Source of the DNA: a bacterium | GTDB lineage: Bacteria; Oederibacteriota; CAKKQC01 | Direction: 5' to 3' | Length of the DNA: 64,000 nt | Assembly (NCBI GenBank): GCA_919901855.1 | Contig: CAKKQC010000007.1 | Coordinates: 100,529 to 164,528 of the forward strand | Part shown: piece after piece, positions 28,377 through 37,080 of the stretch | Layout: every line of letters starts with the position of its first letter | How positions within the stretch are numbered: the first letter of the stretch is position 1 | Translations under genes and position numbers: made by a program | The notes under the pieces: generated by a model | What the model saw: the letters and a program-made list of their open reading frames with translations, nothing else | The model's database searches: none | What the model was told of the DNA's origin: nothing

Positions 28377-31300
28377 ATGACCGAACCCGCGACACCGCGC
28401 ACGCCGCCGCCGGACGACTTCGACGGCACCCTGCGGCAGACCGACGAGGCCGTCGGGAAGACCCGGGATCTCTCCGTGCCCACCGGGGTCGAACAGCAGG
28501 CGAACGCCCCACGGATAGCCGGGTATGTCTTGACCGCCCTGCTGGGGCAGGGCGCGTACGCGCAGGTGTGGAAGGCGTGGCAGGTGCGGACGCGGAAGTG
28601 GGTGGCCATCAAGTGCTTCCTGGCGCGGGGCGGCGTGAACTGGATGCTCCTCCAGCGGGAGATGGAGCGATTGATCCGGCTGGACAAGCACCCGCACATC
28701 GTCTCCCTGCTCGATGCGGACCTGACGGCCGATCCTGCCTGGTATGCGCTCGACCTGCTGGAGGCGGGGTCGCTGGAGCAGTACGTGGACCCGGCGAAGC
28801 TGGTGGGCGTGGACTCGGCGGCGAAGTGGATGGAGGAGATCGCGGAAGCGCTGTCGTATGTGCACACGAAGGGGATCATCCACTGCGACCTGAAGCCGGC
28901 GAACGTGTTGTTGGACGACATGGGGCACGCGCGGGTGGCGGACTTCGGGCAGTCGAAGGTCCTGAACGAGTCGTCGGGCGCGCTGGGCACGCTGTTCTAC
29001 ATGGCTCCGGAGCAGGCCATGATCTCGCAGGGCGGGGCGGGAATCCAGCCGGACGTGCGGTGGGACGTGTACGCGCTGGGCGCGAGCGCGTATGCGGTGC
29101 TGACGGGGAAGGTGCCGAACCTCGAGAGCCTGAAGGACCGGCTCACGACCAGCCCGGGGCTCGAGGACCGGCTGAGCGCGTACCGGGAGCTGACGCGGGG
29201 GGCCGTGCTCCCGTCGGCGCGGGAGGTGCGTGGCCTGGTGGTGGACGAGGACCTGTCCGCGATCGTGGGCAAGTGCCTTGCCTACGACCCGGATGCGCGA
29301 TACGACTCGATGGGAGCGGTGCTCGCGGATCTCAAGGCGCGGCGGGAGTCGCGACCGGTGACTCCGTTGGCTGCGAGTCGACGCTACCGAACGGGGAAGT
29401 TCCTGCGGCGCAACGCGATCTTGGTTGCCGTTTGCGGCATCGCGCTGGTTGCGCTCGCGGGAGCATTCAGCCAGGTCGTGCGGAAGCAGAGGCTCGCCAC
29501 CCGCCAGTTGGCGGACTCCTACCTTCTGCGGGCTGAGCAGATGGCCGCGCAGGATGATGTGCCGGCCGCCGCCATCTACTCCGCGGAGGCCAACCGCATC
29601 CTGCCTTCCGCGGTGGCGCGCATGAACGGAATGGCATTCCTGAGCGAGATGGACATGCCTGTGTTCGAGGCGCGGGACGAGCACGAACTGAAGCTGGCCG
29701 ATTTCTGCGCGGATGGCGCGCAGATCGTGACCCTCTGCGACGAGGGGGAAATCAGGAGGTGGGATGCGGAGACCGGCAAGCCGGTCAGAGGCACCGTGAA
29801 GCTGGCCGGGGCCGGGCCGGGGATAGCCTTCGCCGAGATCAGCCAGGACCGGCGGACACTGCTCACCTGCGGTGATGGGGGGAAGGCCTGGGGGGGCGTC
29901 ACGGTTCGGGTGTGGGATGTCGCAACCGGGAAGGCGATGGGTGAGCCCCTGAAGATGGGCCCGTTGATGACGATCGGGGGCTGGAATCTCGGCGCCATCT
30001 TCAGTCCGGACGGCGGACGCGTGCTGACTTTCGGTAACAGCGCGGTAGCCAGGCTGTGGGATGGGCGGAACCTGCGGGCGGTTGGCAAGGGCTTCGTGTG
30101 CGGCAGCACGGTGAGGGCCGCGGCGTTCAGTCCGGACGGGATGAGCGTGGCCACCGGAGGACAGGATGGGGTGCAACTCTGGAACATCAAGTCCGGCAAG
30201 GCATTGAACCTGCGGCATGGGGCGGAGGTCAGCCAGATATCCTTCAGCCGGGACGGCCGGTTGCTGGTGGTGGCGGGGGGGGCAGGCGTGCGCGTGTGGG
30301 ATACCCGCACTGGTAAACAGGTCGGGCTGGAGTTCCGGCACGACAAGGATGTCAAGTTCGCGGCGCTCAGCCCGGATGGGTCGGGCCTGCTGACGGGGGG
30401 CGATGACCAGACCGGCCGGATGTGGGACGTCGGGACCGGCGAGCTCGTTCGCGGCGACCTGCGGCATCATGGGATGCTGCTCGGGGGGGAGTTCAGTCAG
30501 TACGGGACCCGTGTATTGACGGGTGCCGCCGACAACACTGCCCGGGTCTGGGGTCCCGAGCCGGGCAATCCACCCCTTCTGGTTCTACATCACGAGCGCC
30601 GACTCCTGGACGCCGTCTTCGGCCCGGACGGCACGAAGATCCTCACCCGGATGGAAGGCGGATCGGTGCGCATATGGGATGTGGCGCAGGCCGACCGGAA
30701 GGTGAGGACCATCCGTCCGAGCCCCTGGCTGGCGGATGTCCGGTTCAACCCGCGCCGGAACCTTATGGCCGTCGTGGACGGCTACGGAGCCATCACGCTG
30801 TTCCGGCGTGCGCGGCGCGGCTGGACCTACGTAGCGAAACACCCGTCGCTGGGCGGCATCCAGAAGGTATTCCTGGACTCGGAAGGCAAACGGGTGGTCG
30901 GCGTCGGCTGGGACAACTCCCTCGCGATCAGGGACGCCGGGAACGGGGAGATCGTCGCCCAGGTGCCTCCGGGGCCCGGAGAATGCCTGCTCGCGATGCC
31001 GAGTCCGGACGGGTTGCGGATCGTGACGGTGAGCCGTGATGCCGGGAGCGGCGATTTCGTATTCCGGGCTTTCAGAATGGAGGACGGGAAGCCCGACGGC
31101 AAACCGTTCACGGCCAAGGGCGGCGCCCCGTGGCTCGCCCTCAGCCCTGATTGCCGCAATGTCGTGCTGAAATCCGGCGACGGGAAGACAACAAGGGTCT
31201 TCGATTTGGCGACCGGTTCTCAGGTGGGCTCTGACATGCGGCACGATTCCATTGTGCGCTACGTGCACTACGGCCAGGACGGTGAAGGGATTCTGGTGAT

Positions 31301-33416
31301 CACCGAGGACGGGAAGGTCCGGCTCTGGGATCCGCGGACCGGACGGGCGGAAGGCCGGGCTTTCTCGTGCGGGCAGATCCTTGCGCTCATCAGAGCCGAG
31401 GATGGCTGGCGAGCCCTCGAGGGCCGGCCGGGGTCCTTGCGCATCTGGGACGCAAAGCGGGGTGTGGCCGTGGGCCGGGATCTCTGGATGCAGGGCGGGC
31501 TAACTTCGGTCTCCGCGTATCCCGGAGGAGGTAGGTTGTTGACCGGATGCAACGATGGTTCCGTCCAGCTCTGGGACCTGCGGACGGGGAGTCCGATCGG
31601 TTCCCCGGTCAGGTTTGCGAACGGCACGCGAAGCGTGGATCTGGGGAAGGACGGCACGGCTGCCGCGTTCAACTGGGTCGAGATGCGGGTCTGGAGCATC
31701 CACGATACCGACACGGCGGTGGAGCCGGATGACCTGGTCCTGCGCGCGCAGGTGATGACCCGCTGCCGGGTGGATGAGGCCGGCCGAACGGAAGTCCTGA
31801 CTCCCGCGGCGTGGCAGGCACTCTCGGCGCGTCTTTCGGCCGGGAAGCCGGCCGGGCCGGAGGGAAGCGGGACGGCGGACTGGTCGGCCGTAACGAGCCG
31901 CGCCCTTTCGGTCGGTGCCGGGCAGGTGGACCTCGCCGGAGCCTTGCGCGAACTGGGCCGGCTGATGTCCAGCGGCGCGCCGATTCTGGACGCCCTGGAC
32001 GCCGTCGGCAAGAAATGCTCCGACCGGGCGCTGGCGGAAGCATTCGGCGAAGTCCGCAAGTCGCTCAGGGAGGGGATGTCGCTCGCCGGGCCCATGCGCG
32101 CCACCGGCGCTTTCCCTCCGCTCGTGATCCACCTGGTGTCCGCGGGATGCGAAATAGGCAAGCTGGACGCGATGCTGATCAAGGCGGCGGACCTGCTTCG
32201 GTCGCCGGTGGCGGGGAGCAACAGCGTTAAGGCCGAAACGGCGGCGGCCATGCGAGCGTTTGAGGCCATGACCGCCGCGGATTTGCGGACGGGGCAATCG
32301 CTGGCGATTATAGGCGAATGGACAGCGAATACCGAGTTGCGCAAGGTCCTGTCGGGCATGGCGGACGAGCTCAACAGGAAAGTCAGCCTTCCCGCGGTTC
32401 TTGCCGCTCATGTGAACGTCTTCGGCGCCACCTGGCTCGGCAGAATCCCGCGCGGTAGCGAAGGAGACTGGAATGCGGTACTGAAAGCGCTTGCCGACTC
32501 CCTCGAGGAGGAGTTGATGAGGAGCGGAGTGGCGGGGAGCAACGCAGGAGGCTCCGTTGACGTGATGGAATGGGCGCTCAGCCGGGGCGGTGGGGGAGGG
32601 ACAGCCGGCACTGGGCCGTTGCCGTTAGGCGATCTGGGGTTGGATCGGTCTGAGCAGGGCGCGATCGACCGCGCTTTGTCCGCCGGGCGGGGTCTCATCC
32701 TGTTCACGGGACCTGACGGGTCCGGCAAGACGACCACGGCCATTGCAGCCTTGGCCCGCGTCCGCGGCAAGAAGATCCACCTGGTGGGGGAGCATGTCGA
32801 GGAGTTGGAGCGTGCGGGAGCTTCCTTCCTTTCGACCGCCGGGGGTGGATTGGGATCCGCGCTCGAGTTGCTCGCGAAGAAGCCCGCAGGCGTGGTCCTC
32901 GTGGGCGACCTCGGGGATGCCTCCGAAATCCGGCTCGTCGGCAAGCTCGTTGCCGCAGGGCACCTGGTTATAGCCGTGGCCAGGGGCGACGACTGCGCGG
33001 AGGTGGTTGCGCGGTTTGCCGGGCTCGTGGACCCGGCCACGGGGAAGCCGGTCGATGCCAAGGCGTTTTCCGACGCGCTCTCGCTGGTCGTTTCCCAGCG
33101 CCTGCTCCGCCGGGTATGCCGCGCCTGCGCGATACCCGCGGGGGACGGGACTGGCGAGTTCGCGGGCGTCTCCCTCATGAAGGGCGCGGGATGCCCGGCG
33201 TGCGGCAATTCGGGGTTCAAGGGCCGGGTCGCATCCTTCGAGCTTCTCCCGGCCACGGCGGCGGTCCGCGCCGCGGTGGCGAAGCGGGCCCGGGTGGAAG
33301 TCATCCGGAGTCTTGCGCTCAAGGAGGGCCTGATCCCGATGCGTCAGGCGGCGGTCGCGCAAGTTAAGGCCGGGCTGACGACGCCAGATGAGTTCAGGAA
33401 GGGAGGGTTCCGCTAG
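28377..33416 (+). CDS. Kinase-TM-WD40-GspF-GspF-GspE fusion protein
   Basis: The 1679-residue protein has these parts in order. The kinase (about 48-330; Lys79, HCD Asp171, DFG Asp189) is followed by a transmembrane helix (347-364) and WD40 blades (about 410-1120). Two GspF-type domains follow: F1 at about 1180-1285 (LGRLMSSGAPILDALDAV, FPPLVIHLVSAGCEIGKLD) and a more degenerate F2 at about 1291-1381 (LADSLEEEL). They have no membrane helices between them, unlike true GspF. The C-terminal half of a GspE/PilB ATPase completes it: Walker A GPDGSGKTTT near 1444, SQRLLRRVCRACA, a four-Cys zinc site CxxC...CPAC, and FKGRVASFELLP. Walker B is altered (VVLVGDLGD) and the TLHTN His box is missing. 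ATP binding is likely; strong hydrolysis is uncertain. Confidence 0.85.
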   Translation: MTEPATPRTPPPDDFDGTLRQTDEAVGKTRDLSVPTGVEQQANAPRIAGYVLTALLGQGAYAQVWKAWQVRTRKWVAIKCFLARGGVNWMLLQREMERLIRLDKHPHIVSLLDADLTADPAWYALDLLEAGSLEQYVDPAKLVGVDSAAKWMEEIAEALSYVHTKGIIHCDLKPANVLLDDMGHARVADFGQSKVLNESSGALGTLFYMAPEQAMISQGGAGIQPDVRWDVYALGASAYAVLTGKVPNLESLKDRLTTSPGLEDRLSAYRELTRGAVLPSAREVRGLVVDEDLSAIVGKCLAYDPDARYDSMGAVLADLKARRESRPVTPLAASRRYRTGKFLRRNAILVAVCGIALVALAGAFSQVVRKQRLATRQLADSYLLRAEQMAAQDDVPAAAIYSAEANRILPSAVARMNGMAFLSEMDMPVFEARDEHELKLADFCADGAQIVTLCDEGEIRRWDAETGKPVRGTVKLAGAGPGIAFAEISQDRRTLLTCGDGGKAWGGVTVRVWDVATGKAMGEPLKMGPLMTIGGWNLGAIFSPDGGRVLTFGNSAVARLWDGRNLRAVGKGFVCGSTVRAAAFSPDGMSVATGGQDGVQLWNIKSGKALNLRHGAEVSQISFSRDGRLLVVAGGAGVRVWDTRTGKQVGLEFRHDKDVKFAALSPDGSGLLTGGDDQTGRMWDVGTGELVRGDLRHHGMLLGGEFSQYGTRVLTGAADNTARVWGPEPGNPPLLVLHHERRLLDAVFGPDGTKILTRMEGGSVRIWDVAQADRKVRTIRPSPWLADVRFNPRRNLMAVVDGYGAITLFRRARRGWTYVAKHPSLGGIQKVFLDSEGKRVVGVGWDNSLAIRDAGNGEIVAQVPPGPGECLLAMPSPDGLRIVTVSRDAGSGDFVFRAFRMEDGKPDGKPFTAKGGAPWLALSPDCRNVVLKSGDGKTTRVFDLATGSQVGSDMRHDSIVRYVHYGQDGEGILVITEDGKVRLWDPRTGRAEGRAFSCGQILALIRAEDGWRALEGRPGSLRIWDAKRGVAVGRDLWMQGGLTSVSAYPGGGRLLTGCNDGSVQLWDLRTGSPIGSPVRFANGTRSVDLGKDGTAAAFNWVEMRVWSIHDTDTAVEPDDLVLRAQVMTRCRVDEAGRTEVLTPAAWQALSARLSAGKPAGPEGSGTADWSAVTSRALSVGAGQVDLAGALRELGRLMSSGAPILDALDAVGKKCSDRALAEAFGEVRKSLREGMSLAGPMRATGAFPPLVIHLVSAGCEIGKLDAMLIKAADLLRSPVAGSNSVKAETAAAMRAFEAMTAADLRTGQSLAIIGEWTANTELRKVLSGMADELNRKVSLPAVLAAHVNVFGATWLGRIPRGSEGDWNAVLKALADSLEEELMRSGVAGSNAGGSVDVMEWALSRGGGGGTAGTGPLPLGDLGLDRSEQGAIDRALSAGRGLILFTGPDGSGKTTTAIAALARVRGKKIHLVGEHVEELERAGASFLSTAGGGLGSALELLAKKPAGVVLVGDLGDASEIRLVGKLVAAGHLVIAVARGDDCAEVVARFAGLVDPATGKPVDAKAFSDALSLVVSQRLLRRVCRACAIPAGDGTGEFAGVSLMKGAGCPACGNSGFKGRVASFELLPATAAVRAAVAKRARVEVIRSLALKEGLIPMRQAAVAQVKAGLTTPDEFRKGGFR
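28412..29371 (+). repeat. Copy 2 of the kinase-domain duplication
   Basis: Partner of 22271-23230, same orientation, about 6.1 kb apart. The membrane helix and propeller downstream are unrelated at the DNA level. Confidence 0.8.
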
Positions 33417-33471
33417 ATATGCCAAGTGAAACGCACAACCCGCGCCGATCCGCAGCAGGAAAAGTGAAGCC

Positions 33472-35160
33472 ATGAGCTGGTTCATCGAGGCGCGGCCGAA
33501 GGGCGGAACGCCTGTAAGGCTCGAGATCATGCCCGGGAAGCCGGTAGTGATCGGCCGGTCCGACCAGGCGGACATGAAGGTTGCGGGCGACGGGTTCCTG
33601 AGCAGGCGGCATGTGGAGGTCAAGCTAGACGGGAAGCGGCTCGCGGTTCGCCGGCTCGAAGGCGCGTCGAACCCGGTCCTCTTCCGTGGCCAGGAGTCGG
33701 CGGAGTTCGCGATGGGGACCAACGACTGGTTCGCGATCGGGGAGACCCGGTTCGTCCTGCTCGGCGGCGAGGGAATGGTGCCGATCAAGACCGAAACGGA
33801 CGACGCCCCCGCGGTCCAGCACACGATGAGCGAGGCCGACCTCTACGCGATGGGGGGGCGGGCGGACCGCATGCGGCTCCTGGACCTCGTCGAGCTGCCC
33901 GAGATGCTGAGGTCGATGAAGCGTGAGGAGTTCTTCGTGCACCTCGCCGGGATGATCCGGCTGGCCACCGACGCCCGATGGGCGGCGGTGGCGAACGAGA
34001 ACGGCGAGGTGATCGCCCGGGACTGCATCGAGGACGCGCCGGCGGAATGGCGGATGAGCCGGTCCGTGATCAAGGCGGCCTTGCGCGACGCGCCGCGGCC
34101 GACGCTGTGCGTCTGGGGCGGGACCGCCGGGTTCGAGGCGACGGTGCAGGAGGGGACCGACTGGGCGATCTGCGCCGCGATGAAGGTTCCGGGCGGCGCC
34201 CCGCTCGTGCTCTATGCCGCGGGCGAGGGGGGGGAGGAAGCCGCGCGCCGGCACGAGGAGAACTCGCGGTTCATTGGCCTCGTCGCGGACATGGTGGGGC
34301 GCAGCCTCTCGGTCCACCGGCTGGAGTCGTGGCAGGGGCGCCTCGAGCACTACTTCTCCGGGCCCGTCATCTCCAAGATCCTGGAGTCCAGCGATCCCAA
34401 GGGGCTGGAGCCCCGGATCTCGCCGGCGACGATCATGTTCTTCGACATCCGCGGGTTCTCGAAGCGCACGGAGGGGCAGAACGAGCGCATCCTGTCCTAC
34501 CTGGGGGAGCTCCGCCGGATCATGACCGCGATGACCGAGGAGATCTTCAACGAGGGCGGCAACGTGCTCCAGTATCTGGGCGACGGCATCATGGCGTGCT
34601 GGAACGTCCCGATCGAGGTGCCGAACCACGTGGACGGGGCGGTCCGCGCCGCGATGCGGATGGCCACGCGCCTTGGGGAAATGACCGACGGCTGGAAGTG
34701 CGGGATCGGGCTGCACACGGGCGACGTCGTGGCGGGGTCGCTGGGGTCGGACCTCATGTTCTCGTACGGGGTCATGGGCGCGGTCGTGAACCAGTCGTCC
34801 CGGGTGGAGGGGATCACGAAGCACGTCGAGACCCCGATCCTGGTGACGAAGGAGATCGCGGAAAAGCTCTCGCCGGCGGTGGCGTTGACCAGGCGGATCG
34901 GCCGGTTCCAGCCTGCGGGCATGCACGTCGCGCTCGATCTCTACGAGCCCCTGCCGCCCGACGCCGAGCGCGAGCCGCTCGCCGTCTACGCGAAGGGCCT
35001 CGAGATCTTCGAGCGGGGCGACTGGGAGGAAGCCTACAAGGTCCTCGACCAGCTCGGCCACGAGGACCGGCCGGCGCGGTTCATCAAGGCGCTGGCCGAG
35101 AGCTACCGGCGCCATCCCCCCAAGGGCTGGCAGGGCATCATCGAGTTGAGCGAGAAGTAG
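33472..35160 (+). CDS. FHA-GAF-class III nucleotide cyclase
   Basis: The 562-residue protein has an N-terminal FHA domain (about 20-95: VIGRSDQADMKV, LSRRHVEVKLDG), which binds phosphothreonine peptides. A GAF-like region (about 150-280) follows, then a cyclase domain (about 315-475). Both metal-binding Asp residues are present (MFFDIRGFSKRTE and YLGDGIMACW), as are the transition-state Asn/Arg (VNQSSR). The purine-specifying positions are unusual: Gln where Lys is normal (LQYLGD) and Gly where Asp/Thr is normal (SYGVMG). The FHA domain makes it a natural partner of the upstream kinases, and the cNMP-binding protein at 21692 a possible receptor. The gap to the fusion gene is 55 nt. Confidence 0.85.
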   Translation: MSWFIEARPKGGTPVRLEIMPGKPVVIGRSDQADMKVAGDGFLSRRHVEVKLDGKRLAVRRLEGASNPVLFRGQESAEFAMGTNDWFAIGETRFVLLGGEGMVPIKTETDDAPAVQHTMSEADLYAMGGRADRMRLLDLVELPEMLRSMKREEFFVHLAGMIRLATDARWAAVANENGEVIARDCIEDAPAEWRMSRSVIKAALRDAPRPTLCVWGGTAGFEATVQEGTDWAICAAMKVPGGAPLVLYAAGEGGEEAARRHEENSRFIGLVADMVGRSLSVHRLESWQGRLEHYFSGPVISKILESSDPKGLEPRISPATIMFFDIRGFSKRTEGQNERILSYLGELRRIMTAMTEEIFNEGGNVLQYLGDGIMACWNVPIEVPNHVDGAVRAAMRMATRLGEMTDGWKCGIGLHTGDVVAGSLGSDLMFSYGVMGAVVNQSSRVEGITKHVETPILVTKEIAEKLSPAVALTRRIGRFQPAGMHVALDLYEPLPPDAEREPLAVYAKGLEIFERGDWEEAYKVLDQLGHEDRPARFIKALAESYRRHPPKGWQGIIELSEK

Positions 35161-35171
35161 GCTCTCGGGCG

Positions 35172-35543
35172 CTACGGGCGGGGAAGGCGCCGGGGGAGGC
35201 GGGTGATCAATTGCCGCGCGATCTCCTCGTCGACGGCGAGGTCCGAGGTTTCCTCGGAGAGGTAGCCGGTCACCTCGGCGCGGATCCCGTCGAAAAGCCG
35301 GGCCGCGGGTGTGTCCGCTCTCGCGGCGCGACCCTGGGAAAGCTCGTGGCTCACGATCCGGACCCGCTTGGCCAGCTCCCGGACGCAGAGGTCGTGGACG
35401 GCCGCGATCAGTTCCTGCGGCGTCGCTCCGGTCCGTCCGTGCCGGGTTAGCAGGAGCACGAGCGCCCGGCGGAACCGCGCCCGGCGCTGGTTCAGCAGGC
35501 GGTCAATCCTGACGCGGATCGCGGTCGGGGAGATCGGGGGCAT
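35172..35543 (-). CDS. Small helical hypothetical protein
   Basis: The 123-residue basic helical protein (MPPISPTAIRVRIDRLLNQR start) is not recognised. The ATG at 35543 was chosen because sequence further upstream is the out-of-frame image of the neighbouring gene. It overlaps the end of that upstream gene by 41 bp, implying co-translation. Arg-rich amphipathic helices and an acidic stretch (YLSEETSDLAVDEE) are visible; no membrane segment or motif. It is convergent with the cyclase gene, 11 nt away. Confidence 0.5.
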   Translation of the reverse strand: MPPISPTAIRVRIDRLLNQRRARFRRALVLLLTRHGRTGATPQELIAAVHDLCVRELAKRVRIVSHELSQGRAARADTPAARLFDGIRAEVTGYLSEETSDLAVDEEIARQLITRLPRRLPRP

Positions 35544-36009
35544 TCTTCGGGTCCTCCGGCTTCGATGATCCTCCCGGGGGCTTCGGGGGGGATGTGACGT
35601 CCGACACCGGGGTCGAGGCGACCCTGGCGGCATCCTCGGCCGCATCCACTTCCCGGTCGTGCCGGCGCGCCATCTCTTCCTCGCCGAGTTCCTCGGCCAT
35701 GATCTGCTCGAGCGACTGCCAGCGCGCGCCGGTCAGGGAGGCGCGCTGGCTGAACTGGAGGTCCTTCCAGACCTGATTCGCGTATTCATGCCCGGCCATG
35801 GCTCCGGCCCGCCAGCCGAACCAGGCGACCGGGAGCAGCAGGATGATCGTCCAGCGCGTGGGGTTCTCGGTCATCCCGGGGAGGAACAGCCAGATGATCT
35901 CCCGGCCGATCAGGACCGCCATGGCGGTGCAGATGAGGATGGCGAACCAGCGCTTGCGCCTGGCCTCCCGGAACCGGGCCCGGAAGGCCTCCGGCGAGGT
36001 GTCGTCCAT
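35503..36009 (-). CDS. Small two-helix membrane protein, unknown function
   Basis: The 168-residue protein has two adjacent hydrophobic helices (WFAILICTAMAVLIGREIIW and IILLLPVAWFGWRAGAMAG) after a basic N-terminus, so both ends are probably cytoplasmic. A charged helical segment and a Pro/Lys/Asp-rich disordered tail follow. No family is recognised. The ATG at 36009 has TAAGAT 6 nt upstream and is divergent from the dehydrogenase gene across only 33 bp. Confidence 0.6.
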   Translation of the reverse strand: MDDTSPEAFRARFREARRKRWFAILICTAMAVLIGREIIWLFLPGMTENPTRWTIILLLPVAWFGWRAGAMAGHEYANQVWKDLQFSQRASLTGARWQSLEQIMAEELGEEEMARRHDREVDAAEDAARVASTPVSDVTSPPKPPGGSSKPEDPKNAPDLPDRDPRQD

Positions 36010-36015
36010 GTCCGT

Positions 36016-36021
36016 ATCTTA
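36016..36021 (-). promoter_or_regulatory. Candidate -10 element, leaderless start
   Basis: TAAGAT on the reverse strand lies 6 nt before the ATG at 36009. It shares the 33-bp divergent region with the forward -10 at 36030. Confidence 0.4.
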
Positions 36022-36029
36022 TCCGAGAG

Positions 36030-36035
36030 TACAAT
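36030..36035 (+). promoter_or_regulatory. Candidate -10 element, leaderless start
   Basis: TACAAT lies 7 nt before ATG 36043 and overlaps the other possible ATG at 36034. This favours 36043 as the real start. Confidence 0.45.
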
Positions 36036-36042
36036 GATTCCG

Positions 36043-37068
36043 ATGAAAGCCGCCATGCTCACCGGGCCCCGCCGGATCGCCGTGCTCGAGGTGCCTGTCC
36101 CGCGTCCGAAACGGGGGGAAGCGCTCGTGCGGGTGCGGGCGGTGGGCATCTGCCGGTCAGACCTCCACTACTACCTTCACGGCCGGATCGGGAGCCAGGT
36201 GGTGGAGTCGTACCCGCAGGCGCTCGGCCACGAGCCCGCGGGGGAAGTGGCGGCGCTGGGACCGGGGGTCCGGGGACTCCGGGTCGGCGACCGGGTAGCC
36301 GTCGAGCCCGCGGTCCCCTGCGGGAAGTGCGCGATGTGCCGGGCGGGGCGCGGGAACATCTGCGCGAAGGTCCGGTTTCTCGGGATGCCGGGTCTGCCCG
36401 GGGCCTTCTGCGAATACCTGGCTTGGCCGGCCGCGAGTCTCGCCAGGATCCCGGCGTCGGTGTCGTTCGCCGAGGCCGCCGCCCTCGAGCCGTTCGCCAT
36501 CGGCGTCCACGCGGTTTCGCTCTTCGGATCGCGTCGAATCCGCACGGCCGCCGTCGTAGGGTGCGGCCCGGTCGGGGTCTCGGTGGTCGCCGCGCTGACA
36601 TTCCGGCGCGCGGCGGTGACGGCCTGCGACTACGTTCCGGCGCGGCTCCGCGTCGCCCGGCGAATGGGCGCCGGTCGCACCATTCGGATCGATCCGCGAC
36701 GTCCCATGGGGCTTCAGGCGGCCGCGCTGGGGGCTCCCGAAGTCGTCGTCGAGGCCGGCGGCACCACCGAGTCGCTCGATCTCGCGATCCGGGTCATCAG
36801 GGCCGGCGGGACGATCGCGGTAATCGGGATCATGGACGAGGACCTGACCCCCGTGGACCTGCACGTGGCGCGGCGCAAGGAGCTCGTGATCCTGAACGTG
36901 CGCCGGTCGAACGGCGAGCTGCCCGCGTGCATCCGCCTGCTGGCGTCCCGCCGCGTCGATCTGCGTCCCATGGTGACCCACCAGGGGGGGCTTTCTGACG
37001 CGGCCCGGCTCTTCCGGCTCGCGGCCGGCCGCTCGGGCGGCGTCGTCAAAGCGCTCATCCTGCCGTAA
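36043..37068 (+). CDS. Zinc-dependent medium-chain alcohol/polyol dehydrogenase
   Basis: The 341-residue MDR-family enzyme has catalytic-zinc ligands Cys37 (GICRSDLHYY) and His63/Glu64 (GHEPAGEV), a structural zinc site (Cys93, 96, 99 and 107 in CGKCAMCRAGRGNIC), and an NAD(P) Rossmann motif VVGCGPVGVSVV. It resembles sorbitol/threonine dehydrogenases that oxidise a secondary hydroxyl on sugars or sugar acids. An ATG at 36034 is also possible but is overlapped by the -10 box. It heads an apparent operon with the toroid protein (12 nt downstream) and the aldolase-like enzyme, suggesting sugar or sugar-acid catabolism. Confidence 0.85.
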   Translation: MKAAMLTGPRRIAVLEVPVPRPKRGEALVRVRAVGICRSDLHYYLHGRIGSQVVESYPQALGHEPAGEVAALGPGVRGLRVGDRVAVEPAVPCGKCAMCRAGRGNICAKVRFLGMPGLPGAFCEYLAWPAASLARIPASVSFAEAAALEPFAIGVHAVSLFGSRRIRTAAVVGCGPVGVSVVAALTFRRAAVTACDYVPARLRVARRMGAGRTIRIDPRRPMGLQAAALGAPEVVVEAGGTTESLDLAIRVIRAGGTIAVIGIMDEDLTPVDLHVARRKELVILNVRRSNGELPACIRLLASRRVDLRPMVTHQGGLSDAARLFRLAAGRSGGVVKALILP

Positions 37069-37080
37069 GCGCCACCCGTA

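Noticed and set aside
24950-28990. Reverse-strand open frame of 1346 codons opposite the kinase operon
   Set aside because: It is the complement of well-supported genes in GC-rich DNA, has Arg/Pro/His-rich composition and no recognisable domain.
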